A stretch of DNA of 64,000 nt. Source: Halobacillus ihumii (lineage in GTDB: Bacteria; Bacillota; Bacilli; Bacillales; Halobacillaceae). The notes under the pieces were generated by a model. It saw only the letters and a list, made by a program, of their open reading frames with translations, had not been told where the DNA came from and made no database searches. Position 1 is the first letter of the stretch, and the number at the start of each line of letters is the position of its first letter. Below are positions 15,942 through 25,814 of this stretch, piece after piece. Position numbers and translations under genes: made by a program. The stretch spans positions 3,296,636 to 3,360,635 of the forward strand of contig NZ_CACVAO010000001.1 of assembly GCF_902726645.1 (NCBI RefSeq), written 5' to 3'.

Positions 15942-17840
15942 GTGGATATTTTAAAAAGAATCCAGGAACGAAGAGAGCAAGAAGAAGAATTGAAGTGGGA
16001 AGGTACCTTTCGAGAATACTTGGATCTATTAAAAGAGAAGCCGCATTTAGCACAGTCCGCTCACTCGCGTGTATATAATATGGTTACACAAGCTGGTGTG
16101 GAAGAGGAAGAAAACGGCCATAAGAAGTATGCTTTTTTTGATGAAGATATTTATGGGTTGGATGAAGCAATGGAACGGCTCGTGGAAGAGTACTTCCATC
16201 CGGCTGCCAGAAGGTTAGATGTAAGAAAGAGAATCTTGTTATTAATGGGACCTGTAAGCGGTGGTAAATCAACTCTTGTAAATTTATTAAAACGAGGGCT
16301 TGAAAAGTATTCCTATACTGATGAGGGAGCTGTATTTGCAATTAAGGGATGTCCGATGCATGAGGACCCTCTTCATATGATTCCGCACCATTTAAGGGAT
16401 GAATTTAGGGAGGAGTATGGCATTAGGGTTGAGGGAAGTCTCTCTCCATTAAACACGATGCGGCTTGAGCAGGATTACGAGGGACGAATGGAAGATGTAC
16501 TCGTTGAAAGAATCTTTTTCTCAGAAGACAAACGAACAGGGATTGGAACCTTCAGTCCGTCTGATCCGAAGTCCCAGGATATTGCTGATTTGACTGGCTC
16601 CATTGACTTTTCGACCATAGCTGAATATGGTTCGGAATCTGATCCAAGGGCGTACCGCTTCGACGGGGAGTTAAATAAAGCTAACCGAGGCATGATGGAG
16701 TTTCAAGAGATGTTAAAATGTGATGAGAAATTTTTATGGCATTTGTTAAGCCTGACACAGGAAGGTAATTTTAAAGCTGGGCGATTTGCTTTAATTTCAG
16801 CCGATGAACTGATCGTTGCCCATACAAACGAAGCGGAGTATCGTTCGTTTATAGCCAATAAGAAAAATGAGGCACTCCATTCTCGGATGATTGTCATGCC
16901 TGTTCCATATAACCTGAAGGTCACACAAGAAGAGAGAATATATGAGAAAATGATTCGTGAAAGTGATATTCGTGATGTGCATATTGCCCCACATACATTA
17001 AAAGTGGCCGCGATGTTTACGATTTTAACTCGTTTGAAAGAATCGAAGAAAGCGTCTGTCGATGTGTTGAAGAAGATGTACCTGTATGATGGAGAAGATG
17101 TCGAAGGCTTTAGCGATGTTGATGTTGAAGAGCTGAAGAAAGAATTTTCTGATGAGGGAATGAGCGGGATCGACCCGCGTTACGTCATAAACCGAATTTC
17201 CTCGACCATTATTAAAAAGGAAATGACTTCGATCAATGCGCTCGACGTACTCCGTTCGCTTAAGGATGGGCTGGACAGTCATCCGTCGATTTCTAAGGAA
17301 GACAAAGAACGGTATTTAGAATTTATTTCACTTGCTAGAAAACAATACGACGACCTGGCTAAGAAAGAAGTTCAAAAAGCATTCGTTTATTCTTATGAAG
17401 AGTCAGCTCGCACACTGATGGATAATTACTTGGATAATGTTGAGGCATATTGCAATAAGGCCAAACTCAGGGATCCACTGACAGGGGAAGAATTAAATCC
17501 AGACGAGCGATTGATGCGCTCCATTGAGGAACAAATTGGAGTCTCTGAAAATGCGAAAAAAGCTTTCCGAGAAGAAATTCTTATTCGAATCTCAGCCTAT
17601 GCACGCAAAGGCAAGAAGTTCGATTATCAGTCTCACGAGCGGCTTCGTGAGGCGATTCAGAAGAAACTGTTTGCTGATCTTAAGGATATTGTTAAGATTA
17701 CGACCTCTACGAAGACACCAGATGAACAGCAGCTGAAGAAAATCAATGAAGTCGTTGCGACTTTAATTGATGAGCATGGATACAATTCAACTTCAGCTAA
17801 TGAACTATTAAAGTATGTAGGAAGTTTATTAAATCGTTAA
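15942..17840 (+). CDS. prkA: PrkA family protein (AAA+ ATPase with kinase-like C-terminus)
   Basis: 632 residues, essentially the usual length. The N-terminal AAA+ domain shows P-loop GPVSGGKST near residues 103-111; the C-terminal domain, distantly kinase-like, carries the conserved SANELL end. Called a serine protein kinase historically, although AAA+ activity may be the main function. GTG 15942 has GGGAGG with 8-nt spacing. In other bacteria (YeaG) it works with a DUF444 protein and a SpoVR protein; their homologues YhbH and SpoVR are also in this window. In B. subtilis yhbH follows prkA directly, whereas here odhA-odhB lies between. Possible sigma-E promoter at 15873. Confidence 0.95.
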   Translation: MDILKRIQERREQEEELKWEGTFREYLDLLKEKPHLAQSAHSRVYNMVTQAGVEEEENGHKKYAFFDEDIYGLDEAMERLVEEYFHPAARRLDVRKRILLLMGPVSGGKSTLVNLLKRGLEKYSYTDEGAVFAIKGCPMHEDPLHMIPHHLRDEFREEYGIRVEGSLSPLNTMRLEQDYEGRMEDVLVERIFFSEDKRTGIGTFSPSDPKSQDIADLTGSIDFSTIAEYGSESDPRAYRFDGELNKANRGMMEFQEMLKCDEKFLWHLLSLTQEGNFKAGRFALISADELIVAHTNEAEYRSFIANKKNEALHSRMIVMPVPYNLKVTQEERIYEKMIRESDIRDVHIAPHTLKVAAMFTILTRLKESKKASVDVLKKMYLYDGEDVEGFSDVDVEELKKEFSDEGMSGIDPRYVINRISSTIIKKEMTSINALDVLRSLKDGLDSHPSISKEDKERYLEFISLARKQYDDLAKKEVQKAFVYSYEESARTLMDNYLDNVEAYCNKAKLRDPLTGEELNPDERLMRSIEEQIGVSENAKKAFREEILIRISAYARKGKKFDYQSHERLREAIQKKLFADLKDIVKITTSTKTPDEQQLKKINEVVATLIDEHGYNSTSANELLKYVGSLLNR

Positions 17841-17851
17841 TGCTGCACTAT

Positions 17852-17893
17852 AAAAAAGCAAGGCCATCCGAGTTTCGGGTGGTCTTGCTTTTA
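17852..17893 (+). terminator. Terminator of prkA
   Basis: AAAAGCAAGGCCATCCGAG and the partner CGGGTGGTCTTGCTTTT pair around TTT (two wobbles), followed by T-rich sequence. Confidence 0.85.
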
Positions 17894-18132
17894 TTTTCAG
17901 GGAAACATGTTTTACATAATATGAAGATGGGAATAATGTAGAGCGGTAATCGTAATCGATTAGACAAAATACGACAACATCCGATTTGCATTGGGTCTGA
18001 GTAATCACTGAATATAATGAATATTCTTATTATGTCGCTTTAGTAATAAAAAGTGAAAAAGGCGTCCCATTGCTACATCTTTATTGTTATAATAGAACTG
18101 TTGTTTAAGCTTCAAAAAATAAGTGCTATATG

Positions 18133-18162
18133 TTGAATTTCGGGACGTTTCGACTCTATAAT
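18133..18162 (+). promoter_or_regulatory. Sigma-A promoter of odhA-odhB
   Basis: TTGAAT (18133-18138), 18-nt spacer, perfect TATAAT (18157-18162). The remaining 5' part of this 300-bp gap (17894-18130) shows no other clear signal. Confidence 0.6.
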
Positions 18163-18174
18163 AGAATGTGTATT

Positions 18175-18188
18175 TGCAAACGTTTACG
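18175..18188 (+). promoter_or_regulatory. Putative CcpA cre site at odhA
   Basis: TGCAAACGTTTACG matches the cre consensus TGWAARCGYTWNCW at 12 of 14 positions and begins a few bases after the expected transcription start, a position that would repress initiation or block elongation. Catabolite repression of a Krebs-cycle enzyme fits the known regulation in Bacillus. Confidence 0.5.
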
Positions 18189-18229
18189 TTCTAGCATTGG
18201 ACAACAACTACTTGTGGGGGTATTTAGAC

Positions 18230-21100
18230 GTGTCAAATCAAGGCTCCAGTGAAAGCTTTTGGGAAAAATTTCACGGCCCCAATATGGGGTATATTGAGGA
18301 ACAATACGAGTTATATTTAACAGATGCTAATTCTGTTGACGCTTCATTAAAAGAATTATTTGATGCTCATGGTGCACCAGCATGGATGAGTACATCAGCA
18401 ACTCCAGTAACGAATGGGGAAGCACAAGCTTCATCAGAAGATATTGTTAAAGTAACCTCAGCATTGAAACTTGTTGAGGCTATTCGTCGTCATGGACATC
18501 TAGAGGCAGACATCTATGCTGTGGGCGGTAAAGATCGTCAAGCAACACAGCTGACAGACATTAAGAATTATGGATTGACTGAGGAAGACTTGAAGAGAAT
18601 TCCGGCTGAATGGATATGGCCAGAATCCCCTGTCAAATTAGATAACGCCTTAAGTGTTGTCCGCACACTCAAAGAAAGGTACTCCGGTACAATTTCCTTT
18701 GAGTACGACCATGTAAACAACGATGATGAACGAATGTGGCTGCAAAATAAAGTAGAGTCAGCGGCTTTTCAAGTGAAATTAGGTAATGAAGAGAAGAAGC
18801 AGCTGCTTAAAAGACTGGCCGATGTGGAAGGGTTCGAGAACTTCCTGGCTAAAACTTTTGTAGCGCAAAAGCGCTTCTCTATAGAAGGTTTGGATGTCAT
18901 GGTCCCGATGCTGGATCATTTAGTCCAATCAGCTTCAGCTGATAAAATTAATCATATTATGATGGGCATGGCCCACCGCGGAAGATTAAATGTGCTTGCT
19001 CACGTATTAGGCAAGCCTTACGATCGGATTTTTTCTGAGTTTCATCATTCTCCTAATAAAGAACTGGTACCTTCAGAAGGATCTACAGGCATTAACTACG
19101 GATGGACAGGCGATGTGAAATATCACTTCGGTGCCCGGCGTGAAGTTGGGGATGGAGAGCAAACGAGCACTCGTGTTACCCTAAGTCACAATCCGTCTCA
19201 CTTAGAGTACGTAAATCCTGTCGTTCAAGGTTTCACCAGAGCGGCTCAAGATGACCGTTCGAAGCCTGGTTATGCTCAAATGGATGAGGAAGAAGCCTTT
19301 GGTGTACTCATTCATGGTGACGCTGCCTTCATCGGTGAGGGAGTTGTAGCGGAAGGGCTAAATATGAGTGATCTGCCTGGGTATCGTACAGGTGGAACTC
19401 TTCATATTATTGCTAATAACTTAGTAGGTTTTACAACGAACAGACGGGATGGCCGTTCAACAAGATACGCAAGTGATCTGGCAAAAGGTTTTGAAATTCC
19501 TGTCATTCATGTGAATGCTGATGACCCTATTGCTTGTTTATCTGCTATATCGCTATCTTATGAATACCGTCAAAAGTTCCATAAGGATATTTTGATTGAT
19601 TTGGTTGGGTATCGCCGTTATGGCCACAATGAAATAGACGAGCCACGCTCTACGCAGCCGAAGCTTTATAAGGAAATCGATGAGCACCTGACAGTGGCCA
19701 ATCTATTTGAGAAAACTCTTGTAGATGAAGGGTTAGTTGAGGAAGGATCTCTTTCACAAATCAATGAGGAAATTGAGAAAAACCTTCGTGAAACATTCAA
19801 TAATATGAAAGAAAATGAGACTGAGGAAGCTGATGTAAAAGATCGTCCGGGCGGAGTAGAACGTCCGCTTGATGAAATCGAAACGAACGTAGAGCTGGAC
19901 CGTCTGAAGCAGTTGAATCAGGATCTTCTCAAACGTCCTGAAGGATTCAACGGGTTTAAGAAACTTGAAAAAATTCTTAAGCGCCGGAGCAATATGCTGG
20001 ATGAGGGCAACAAAGTCGATTGGGGTGCAGCTGAAGCTCTTGCTTTTGCATCGATCTTAGAAGATGGAACTCCAATTAGAATTACTGGACAAGATACGGA
20101 GCGGGGAACATTCGCGCATCGTCATATGGTTCTCCATGATATTGAAACGGATGAAACATACAGTCCGCTTCACGGGTTGGACCAGGCGAAGGCCTCCTTT
20201 GATATTTATAATAGTCCATTGTCTGAAGCTGGTGTAATTGGCTTTGAATATGGATACAGTGTTCAAGCAGCTGAATCCCTTGTTATTTGGGAAGCGCAAT
20301 TCGGCGATTTCGCTAATGCGGGTCAAGTTATTTTTGACCAATTTGTTGCAGCTGGCCGTGCTAAATGGGGAGAGAAATCAAGTATGGTATTCTTGCTTCC
20401 TCATGGCTATGAAGGCCAAGGTCCTGAACACTCCAGTGCTCGACTGGAACGTTTCTTACAATTAGCCGCTGAAAACAATTGGACAGTGGCAAATGTGACG
20501 TCTTCAGCTCAATACTTCCATTTACTAAGACGCCAGGCTGCGATTAGTAATAAAGAAGAAGCGAGACCATTAGTTGTTATGTCACCAAAGAGTCTGCTTC
20601 GTAACCAGAGAGTGGCAGTTGAAGCTGAACGTTTTAGTGAAGGAAACTTCCAATCGATCCTAAGACAACCTGGTTTAACTAAAGAAGGAAAAGCTAAAGA
20701 GAAAGTGAAATCATTGCTCATCGGCAGCGGAAAACTTATGGTTGAAATTGAAGATGCAGTAGAGAAGGCAGACCAAAAATTCGAAGCAGTTGATGCCGTT
20801 CGCATCGAACAAATTTACCCATTCCCTGACAAGAAACTTGCTGAAATTCTGGAGACATATCCAAATCTGGAAGAGCTCGTATGGGTTCAAGAAGAACCGC
20901 AGAACATGGGAAGCTGGTATTTTGTAGAAGGTATCCTTCACAAGCTGCTTAAAGAAGGACAAATTCACCGCTACGTAGGCAGACCGCATCGTGCATCTCC
21001 TTCCGTAGGTGAACCGAACATTCATAAAACAGAACAAAACCGAATCATCCAGGAAGCGTTACAGATGTCTAAAGGAGGAAAATCAAATGAAGGAAATTAA
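18230..21100 (+). CDS. odhA: 2-oxoglutarate dehydrogenase E1 component
   Basis: 956 residues. Thiamine-diphosphate decarboxylase of the 2-oxoglutarate dehydrogenase complex. N-terminal [17 protein letters not shown] is the subunit-docking region; [15 protein letters not shown] near 247-261 and the ThDP motif from [13 protein letters not shown] (about 364) to ANN (about 395) are present; the C-terminal transketolase-like part includes [23 protein letters not shown] 18230 is preferred because GTGGGGG lies 9 nt upstream; TTG 18197 would add 11 atypical residues. The last 14 bp overlap odhB, indicating translational coupling. Confidence 0.95.
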   Translation: MSNQGSSESFWEKFHGPNMGYIEEQYELYLTDANSVDASLKELFDAHGAPAWMSTSATPVTNGEAQASSEDIVKVTSALKLVEAIRRHGHLEADIYAVGGKDRQATQLTDIKNYGLTEEDLKRIPAEWIWPESPVKLDNALSVVRTLKERYSGTISFEYDHVNNDDERMWLQNKVESAAFQVKLGNEEKKQLLKRLADVEGFENFLAKTFVAQKRFSIEGLDVMVPMLDHLVQSASADKINHIMMGMAHRGRLNVLAHVLGKPYDRIFSEFHHSPNKELVPSEGSTGINYGWTGDVKYHFGARREVGDGEQTSTRVTLSHNPSHLEYVNPVVQGFTRAAQDDRSKPGYAQMDEEEAFGVLIHGDAAFIGEGVVAEGLNMSDLPGYRTGGTLHIIANNLVGFTTNRRDGRSTRYASDLAKGFEIPVIHVNADDPIACLSAISLSYEYRQKFHKDILIDLVGYRRYGHNEIDEPRSTQPKLYKEIDEHLTVANLFEKTLVDEGLVEEGSLSQINEEIEKNLRETFNNMKENETEEADVKDRPGGVERPLDEIETNVELDRLKQLNQDLLKRPEGFNGFKKLEKILKRRSNMLDEGNKVDWGAAEALAFASILEDGTPIRITGQDTERGTFAHRHMVLHDIETDETYSPLHGLDQAKASFDIYNSPLSEAGVIGFEYGYSVQAAESLVIWEAQFGDFANAGQVIFDQFVAAGRAKWGEKSSMVFLLPHGYEGQGPEHSSARLERFLQLAAENNWTVANVTSSAQYFHLLRRQAAISNKEEARPLVVMSPKSLLRNQRVAVEAERFSEGNFQSILRQPGLTKEGKAKEKVKSLLIGSGKLMVEIEDAVEKADQKFEAVDAVRIEQIYPFPDKKLAEILETYPNLEELVWVQEEPQNMGSWYFVEGILHKLLKEGQIHRYVGRPHRASPSVGEPNIHKTEQNRIIQEALQMSKGGKSNEGN

Positions 21101-22388
21101 AGTTCCTGAATTAGCTGAATCCATCACAGAAGGCACGATTGCCGAGTGGCTCGTGAAAGAAGGGGATCAAGTAGAAAAAGGTGATCCTGTACTTGAGCTA
21201 GAGACAGATAAAGTAAATGTGGAAGTGAACGCCGACGCTGGCGGCGTAATCGCGGAGCTTTTAAAAGAAGAAGGTGATGACGTAGAAGTTGGGGACGTTA
21301 TCGCTAAAGTGGATGAGAACGGTGAAGCAGGCGGTTCTTCTGATGACAGTTCCGATGATAAGCAGGAAGAAAAACAGGAAGAGCCTAAAGAAGAAAAACA
21401 AGAGCAGCAACAAAGCACTGCTTCAGAGCAAAAAGAAGAAAAGAAACAAGAAAGCTCAAATGAACAAGAAGGCACTAAAGGCGATGTGATCGCTACACCA
21501 GCGGCGCGTAAACGTGCGCGTGAGCTAGGGATCGACCTGAGTGAGATTTCTGCACGAGACCCATTAGGCCGAATTCGCCCAGAAGATGTGGACTCTGCGG
21601 CGAGCAGCAAGAATGAGAAAAAAGCAGCTCCTAAGCAGGAGAAGAAAGAAAGCAAGAAAGAATCAAGTGAAAAGACAGAGTTTGATAAGCCGGTAGTGCG
21701 CGAGAAAATGTCTCGTCGCCGCCAAACGATCGCTAAGCGTCTTGTAGAAGCACAGCAAGAATCTGCTATGCTTACAACGTTTAACGAAGTAGACATGACG
21801 AATGTCATGAATCTGCGTAAAGAACGTAAAGATTCATTCTTGAAAAAGCATGATATTAAGCTAGGATTTATGTCCTTCTTTACGAAGGCAGCTGTCGGCG
21901 CATTGAAAGAATTCCCGCTGATCAATGCTGAAATTCAGGGCAATGAAATTGTGAAGAAGCAATTCTATGATATTGGCATGGCTGTTTCTACAGAAGAAGG
22001 TCTGGTCGTTCCAGTTGTCCGCGATGCTGACCGTCTTGATTTTGCCGGCATTGAAAAAGGAATTGCTGATGTAGCTACGAAAGCTCGTAATAAAGAGCTT
22101 CAGCTCGAAGATTTACAAGGTGGTTCCTTTACGATCACGAATGGTGGGATTTTCGGTTCAATGTTGTCCACACCGATCATAAATGCCCCACAAGTAGGTA
22201 TTCTTGGCTTGCACAATATCGAGAAGCGCGCTAAAGTTATGCCTGATGATACGATTCAGGCACGTCCAATGATGTACATTGCTCTTTCCTATGATCACCG
22301 AATCGTTGACGGTAAAGATGCGGTACAATTCTTACGCAGAATTAAAGAAATGATTGAAGATCCTTACGATCTACTATTAGAAGGATAA
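21087..22388 (+). CDS. odhB: Dihydrolipoyllysine succinyltransferase (E2 of 2-oxoglutarate dehydrogenase)
   Basis: 433 residues. N-terminal lipoyl domain with modified lysine K42 in [10 protein letters not shown]; an E/K/Q-rich linker at about 85-130; E3/E1-binding domain with [19 protein letters not shown] near 135-153; catalytic domain ending in [13 protein letters not shown] with the active histidine near 404. ATG 21087 has AAAGGAGG 7 nt upstream and lies inside the 3' end of odhA. The lipoyl group is supplied by LipM and LipA encoded 6 kb upstream. No E3 gene follows, so the dihydrolipoyl dehydrogenase comes from elsewhere. Confidence 0.96.
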   Translation: MKEIKVPELAESITEGTIAEWLVKEGDQVEKGDPVLELETDKVNVEVNADAGGVIAELLKEEGDDVEVGDVIAKVDENGEAGGSSDDSSDDKQEEKQEEPKEEKQEQQQSTASEQKEEKKQESSNEQEGTKGDVIATPAARKRARELGIDLSEISARDPLGRIRPEDVDSAASSKNEKKAAPKQEKKESKKESSEKTEFDKPVVREKMSRRRQTIAKRLVEAQQESAMLTTFNEVDMTNVMNLRKERKDSFLKKHDIKLGFMSFFTKAAVGALKEFPLINAEIQGNEIVKKQFYDIGMAVSTEEGLVVPVVRDADRLDFAGIEKGIADVATKARNKELQLEDLQGGSFTITNGGIFGSMLSTPIINAPQVGILGLHNIEKRAKVMPDDTIQARPMMYIALSYDHRIVDGKDAVQFLRRIKEMIEDPYDLLLEG

Positions 22389-22397
22389 AGTTTGAGA

Positions 22398-22433
22398 GGA
22401 GCCCCCTGCTACTTATGTAGCGGGGTGCTTTCT
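22398..22433 (+). terminator. Terminator of odhA-odhB
   Basis: GCCCCCTGCTAC pairs with GTAGCGGGGTGC around TTAT, followed by TTTCTT. Confidence 0.8.
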
Positions 22434-22518
22434 TATGTGCTTTTATACAGGAGTGGGAGATGTTGAGCCTGTTTTTGTACAGGTGAGGGTTTCCTTGCGC
22501 GAATTGGTGTGGATTTTT

Positions 22519-22695
22519 CCTTGATGCTTGCGGGTTCGGCCCTGAGGTTCGTGAGTTCGACCCTAGCACGTGCTTATTCTCCCCGAAGCTGCGTGGATTC
22601 GGCCCTGGCAGGCGCTTATTCGGCCCTAGCACACACAAATTCTACCCAAAGCTCCGGCAGTTCTGCCCCAGTAGGTGCGTTTTCTCCATTCTCTG
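22519..22695. repeat. Degenerate 21-bp tandem repeat array
   Basis: Units of exactly 21 bp begin with TTCGGCCCT or a variant: TTCGGCCCTGAGG, TTCGACCCTAGCA, TTCTCCCCGAAGC, TTCGGCCCTGGCA, TTCGGCCCTAGCA, TTCTACCCAAAGC and TTCTGCCCCAGTA, with a weaker unit before them. The minus strand stays open with heptads built on GPNPR-like residues, but there is no start signal. It occupies most of the 410-bp gap between the odhB terminator and the yhbH promoter; sequence and unit differ from the array at 10690. Confidence 0.88.
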
Positions 22696-22842
22696 ATTAT
22701 CCATTACTCATTCAATAGTTTTATCGCTATGTATGCAACCTTGCAGTCTGTTAATTTTTCTGCGCGCTTAATGAGTTTCTTTTTAAAAAAATAGGCATAC
22801 ATTTCTTTTTTCAGAAATAATCAAACCTTCGTTGATTTCGCT

Positions 22843-22871
22843 TCATCCATTGACATGGACCTGCATACGAT
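22843..22871 (+). promoter_or_regulatory. Sigma-E-like promoter of yhbH
   Basis: TCATCCA (22843-22849), 14-nt spacer, CATACGAT (22864-22871). The -10 box is one base from consensus; the -35 keeps only its TCAT half. Geometry is identical to the prkA and spoVR promoters in this window. Confidence 0.45.
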
Positions 22872-22906
22872 AGAGTAATACTCAAAGCTAGGAGGGGAAT
22901 TTGTAA

Positions 22907-24070
22907 ATGGATGATAAGAAAAGTTTCGTAATTGCTGAAGACGACTGGTCCCTCCACCGGAAAGGCTATGATGATCAGCGCCGGCATCAGGAAAAAGTAA
23001 AAGATGCAATGAATAAACAACTTCCTGATCTAATTACGGAAGAAAACATTGTGATGTCTAATGGGAAGAAAGTTGTAAAGATACCGATTCGGTCACTTGA
23101 TGAATATAAGATTCGCTACAACCATGATAAGAATAAGCATGCTGGTCAAGGAGACGGTGACAGTGAAGTTGGCGATGTATTAGGCAGGTCACAGGAAAAA
23201 CAAGGCAAGCCCGGTCAAGGAGAGGGTGCTGGAGACCAGGCAGGAGAAGATTATTATGAGGCAGAAGTCAGCCTTGCTGAGCTGGAAGAAGCTTTCTTTA
23301 AAGAGTTGACCCTCCCGAACTTAGCTGAGAAAGAAAAAGATACGATTGTTCATGAGGACATTGAATTTCGTGACATCCGGAAAACAGGTTTGACAGGAAA
23401 TATTGACAAGAAGCGGACGATGCTTGAGGCGTATAAACGTAATGCGCTTGGCGGCAAAGCAACTTTTGCTCCAATTTATCCTGAAGATATTCGCTACAAA
23501 ACGTGGACAGATCAGGAGAAACCGGAGTCAAAAGCTGTTGTTATTGCAATGATGGATACAAGTGGCTCTATGGGGCAATGGGAAAAGTATATGGCTCGAA
23601 GTTTTTTCTTCTGGATGAATCGATTCTTAAATAAAAATTATGAGACAGTAGATGTAGAGTTTATTGCTCACCATACGCAGGCAAAGGTAGTCAGTGAAGA
23701 AGACTTTTTCTCTAAAGGAGAAAGTGGCGGGACGATTTGCTCTTCGGCCTACCGTCGAGCACTACAGCTTATCGATGAAAAGTATTCCCCGGAGCGTTAT
23801 AACATTTATCCTTTCCACTTTTCTGATGGCGATAACCTTACTTCTGATAACAAGCGGTGTATTTCCTTAATTAAAGATTTAATTGAAGTATCCCAAATGT
23901 TTGGATATGGGGAAGTAAACCAGTATAATCGTTCCTCCAGTTTAATGCAGGCCTATAAATCTATTGATCATCCTAAATTTAGACACCATATTTTAAGAAA
24001 AAAACCAGATGTGTTTCATGCTATGAAAGCGTTTTTTAATGATGAAGAAAATGTTGAAGCTATGAGTTAA
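22907..24070 (+). CDS. yhbH: Sporulation protein YhbH (DUF444, VWA-like)
   Basis: 387 residues. The core is a von Willebrand A-like fold with the metal-site motif [11 protein letters not shown] near residues 215-225; a Gly/Gln/Asp-rich flexible segment occupies about 75-110. Homologue of E. coli YeaH, which acts with the PrkA homologue YeaG. Required for normal sporulation in B. subtilis. ATG 22907 follows AGGAGGGG at good spacing. A sigma-E-like promoter is directly upstream and a strong terminator directly downstream, so it is a monocistronic unit here. Confidence 0.95.
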   Translation: MDDKKSFVIAEDDWSLHRKGYDDQRRHQEKVKDAMNKQLPDLITEENIVMSNGKKVVKIPIRSLDEYKIRYNHDKNKHAGQGDGDSEVGDVLGRSQEKQGKPGQGEGAGDQAGEDYYEAEVSLAELEEAFFKELTLPNLAEKEKDTIVHEDIEFRDIRKTGLTGNIDKKRTMLEAYKRNALGGKATFAPIYPEDIRYKTWTDQEKPESKAVVIAMMDTSGSMGQWEKYMARSFFFWMNRFLNKNYETVDVEFIAHHTQAKVVSEEDFFSKGESGGTICSSAYRRALQLIDEKYSPERYNIYPFHFSDGDNLTSDNKRCISLIKDLIEVSQMFGYGEVNQYNRSSSLMQAYKSIDHPKFRHHILRKKPDVFHAMKAFFNDEENVEAMS

Positions 24071-24073
24071 AGG

Positions 24074-24107
24074 GGGAAGCCAGGTTCAAAAGGAACCTGG
24101 CTTCTTT
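24074..24107 (+). terminator. Terminator of yhbH
   Basis: GAAGCCAGGTTC pairs perfectly with GAACCTGGCTTC around AAAAG, then TTTG. Confidence 0.88.
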
Positions 24108-24193
24108 GTATTAGAAAGTGGTTTTATTTTTTTCAAAATGGGAAAAGGGTAGGTACGCTGGCTCAGGGGAGATATTATATAAAATAATAACCC

Positions 24194-24234
24194 ACGAAAA
24201 AAGCTGAGCTTGAAGGCAGCTCAGCTTTTTTCGT
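24194..24234. terminator. Isolated bidirectional hairpin
   Basis: ACGAAAAAAGCTGAGCT and AGCTCAGCTTTTTTCGT are perfect 17-bp arms around TGAAGGC. It stands about 90 bp after the yhbH terminator with no gene attached, so it may be a second terminator or the trace of a lost gene. The remaining gap up to 24360 is AT-rich without a recognised feature. Confidence 0.75.
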
Positions 24235-24364
24235 AGCAGCTATGATATTTGGTGTGATTCGTTATGATATGAAGAATACACTGTTAATTATAGTAAAGCA
24301 GGTTGAATTTGTAAAGGCTTTATCAAGAAAAAATAATCCACTCCCTTTCTAAATGGATAAGAGA

Positions 24365-24393
24365 TTGTAGTAGAAGTCATATTCGGATACAAT
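24365..24393 (+). promoter_or_regulatory. Possible sigma-A promoter of proC
   Basis: TTGTAG (24365-24370), 17-nt spacer, TACAAT (24388-24393). An alternative pair TTGTAA (24309) and AATAAT (24332) with the same spacing lies upstream. Weak matches. Confidence 0.35.
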
Positions 24394-24421
24394 GAGAATC
24401 ACAAGAAAGGGGTGTTGTGCG

Positions 24422-25234
24422 GTGGATAAACAAATAGGGTTCCTGGGTTGCGGTTCCATGGGTCAGGCGATGATTCAAGGGATGATCCAGTCGAATTTGG
24501 TAAAGCCGGAGCAAATTGCGGCCACTGCTTTAAGCGATGAAACCATCGATTTCGTCGATGAAGAGTATGGGATTCATATCTCTACTGATAATAAAAAATT
24601 GGCGCAAGAATGTGACATTTTGTTTCTGGCTGTGAAACCTTATATCTATCAAGGGGTTATCCAGGAGATTAAATCATCAATCCATGAACATACTGTCATC
24701 GTAACAGTGGCAGCTGGAATAACGCTTGATCAAGTAAAAGAATCATTTGGATCGCAAGTTAAAGTGATTCGGTCCATGCCAAATACACCATCACTCGTGG
24801 GTGCCGGAATGAGTGTCCTTTGCCCGAATGACTTCATTACGGAAGAGGATCTTCATGATGTGAAGGAACTCTTTGAAAGCTTTGGCGAGGCTGAAGTGAT
24901 AGAGGAGCACTTAATGGATGCTGTGCCGGCACTGAGCGGATCATCGCCAGCATTCGTCTATATGTTTATTGAGGCAATGGCTGATACAGCGGTGCAGCAG
25001 GGATTTCCAAGGGACAAGGCTTATAAGCTTGCTTCACAGGCCGTGCAGGGGGCAGCGAAAATGGTGCTGGAAACAGGTAAGCATCCTGGTGAACTAAAAG
25101 ATGCGGTCTGTACGCCAGGCGGCACGACCATTGAAGGGGTGACCGCGCTTGAACAAACAGGTTTGAGAAGTTCGGTCATTCAAGCTATGACGGCTTGCAC
25201 CAATAAATCAAAAGAATTATCCAGTGGTTCATAA
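24422..25234 (+). CDS. proC: Pyrroline-5-carboxylate reductase
   Basis: 270 residues. Reduces pyrroline-5-carboxylate to proline with NAD(P)H. N-terminal Rossmann fingerprint GFLGCGSMGQAM at 5-16, then FLAVKPY, VAAGIT and RSMPNTPSLVGAGMS, and the C-terminal family signature GKHPGELKDAVCTPGGTTIEG. GTG 24422 is chosen because AAAGGGG precedes it by 9 nt; the upstream ATG lies before that site. Single gene with a terminator. In halotolerant Bacillaceae proline is a compatible solute, but nothing here shows osmotic control. Confidence 0.95.
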   Translation: MDKQIGFLGCGSMGQAMIQGMIQSNLVKPEQIAATALSDETIDFVDEEYGIHISTDNKKLAQECDILFLAVKPYIYQGVIQEIKSSIHEHTVIVTVAAGITLDQVKESFGSQVKVIRSMPNTPSLVGAGMSVLCPNDFITEEDLHDVKELFESFGEAEVIEEHLMDAVPALSGSSPAFVYMFIEAMADTAVQQGFPRDKAYKLASQAVQGAAKMVLETGKHPGELKDAVCTPGGTTIEGVTALEQTGLRSSVIQAMTACTNKSKELSSGS

Positions 25235-25240
25235 AGGGCG

Positions 25241-25271
25241 TAAAATCCAGGCTTTTTTAGTCTGGATTTTA
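25241..25271 (+). terminator. Terminator of proC
   Basis: TAAAATCCAG(G) pairs with (T)CTGGATTTTA around a T-rich loop; followed by TTATGG. Confidence 0.7.
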
Positions 25272-25337
25272 TTATGGTGAAACCTAGCGGTGAGATCGCT
25301 CGTAGAAGATATAGCAGATAGAAAAGGGGGGCTGTTC

Positions 25338-25814
25338 ATGAATGCACCTACAAAACAAATTTCAAAACGTGCCCTTTCATTGTGGAGGGTTCATGGATGT
25401 ATCAGCACAGGGATCAGTGTCATCGTAGCTGTCGCGGTCCTGGTTCTAACGAATCTGTTCTCGTGGCCGGTCTGGCCAAGTCTTGTGATTGGGGCTGTGA
25501 TTCTGTTAGAAATTATTTTTTCCATTTGGCTGATTCCTTCAATCAGGTGGGAGCGGCTCAGGTACGAGGTTAGAGAGCAGGAAATCGACTATCAATATGG
25601 TCTGTTTGTTGTGAAGCGAACATTGATACCAATGGTTCGTGTCCAGCATGTGGATACAGAGCAGGGACCATTGCTGCGCAAATATCGTTTGGCAACGATC
25701 AGCATTTCTACTGCAGCTACTGTACATAAAATACCAGCGCTGGATGAAACAGAAGCAGAAGAACTGCGGCGTTCGATTTCATCATTAGCACGGGTGGCTG
25801 AAGATGATGTTTGA
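25338..25814 (+). CDS. ydbS: PH domain membrane protein, YdbS-like
   Basis: 158 residues. Two transmembrane helices at about 25-65, then a bacterial PH (bPH2) domain beginning near EVREQEIDYQYG and containing RTLIPMVRVQHVDTEQGPL. ATG 25338 follows AAAAGGGGGG at proper spacing. It overlaps the next gene by 11 bp. In B. subtilis ydbS and ydbT are also adjacent and have been linked to resistance to other bacilli's antimicrobial products; exact mechanism unknown. Confidence 0.9.
   Translation: MNAPTKQISKRALSLWRVHGCISTGISVIVAVAVLVLTNLFSWPVWPSLVIGAVILLEIIFSIWLIPSIRWERLRYEVREQEIDYQYGLFVVKRTLIPMVRVQHVDTEQGPLLRKYRLATISISTAATVHKIPALDETEAEELRRSISSLARVAEDDV

Noticed and set aside
18061-18093. Second TATAAT (18088-18093) as an odhA promoter
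   Set aside because: The only -35-like TTGCTA is 12 nt away, too close; the pair at 18133/18157 is better.
21167-21925. 252-codon minus-strand frame over odhB
   Set aside because: Ser-rich antisense shadow of the lipoyl linker coding region.
22342-22638. Minus-strand open frame with GPNPR-type heptads
   Set aside because: Same artefact of a 21-bp register; it overlaps the odhB end and terminator and lacks a start signal.
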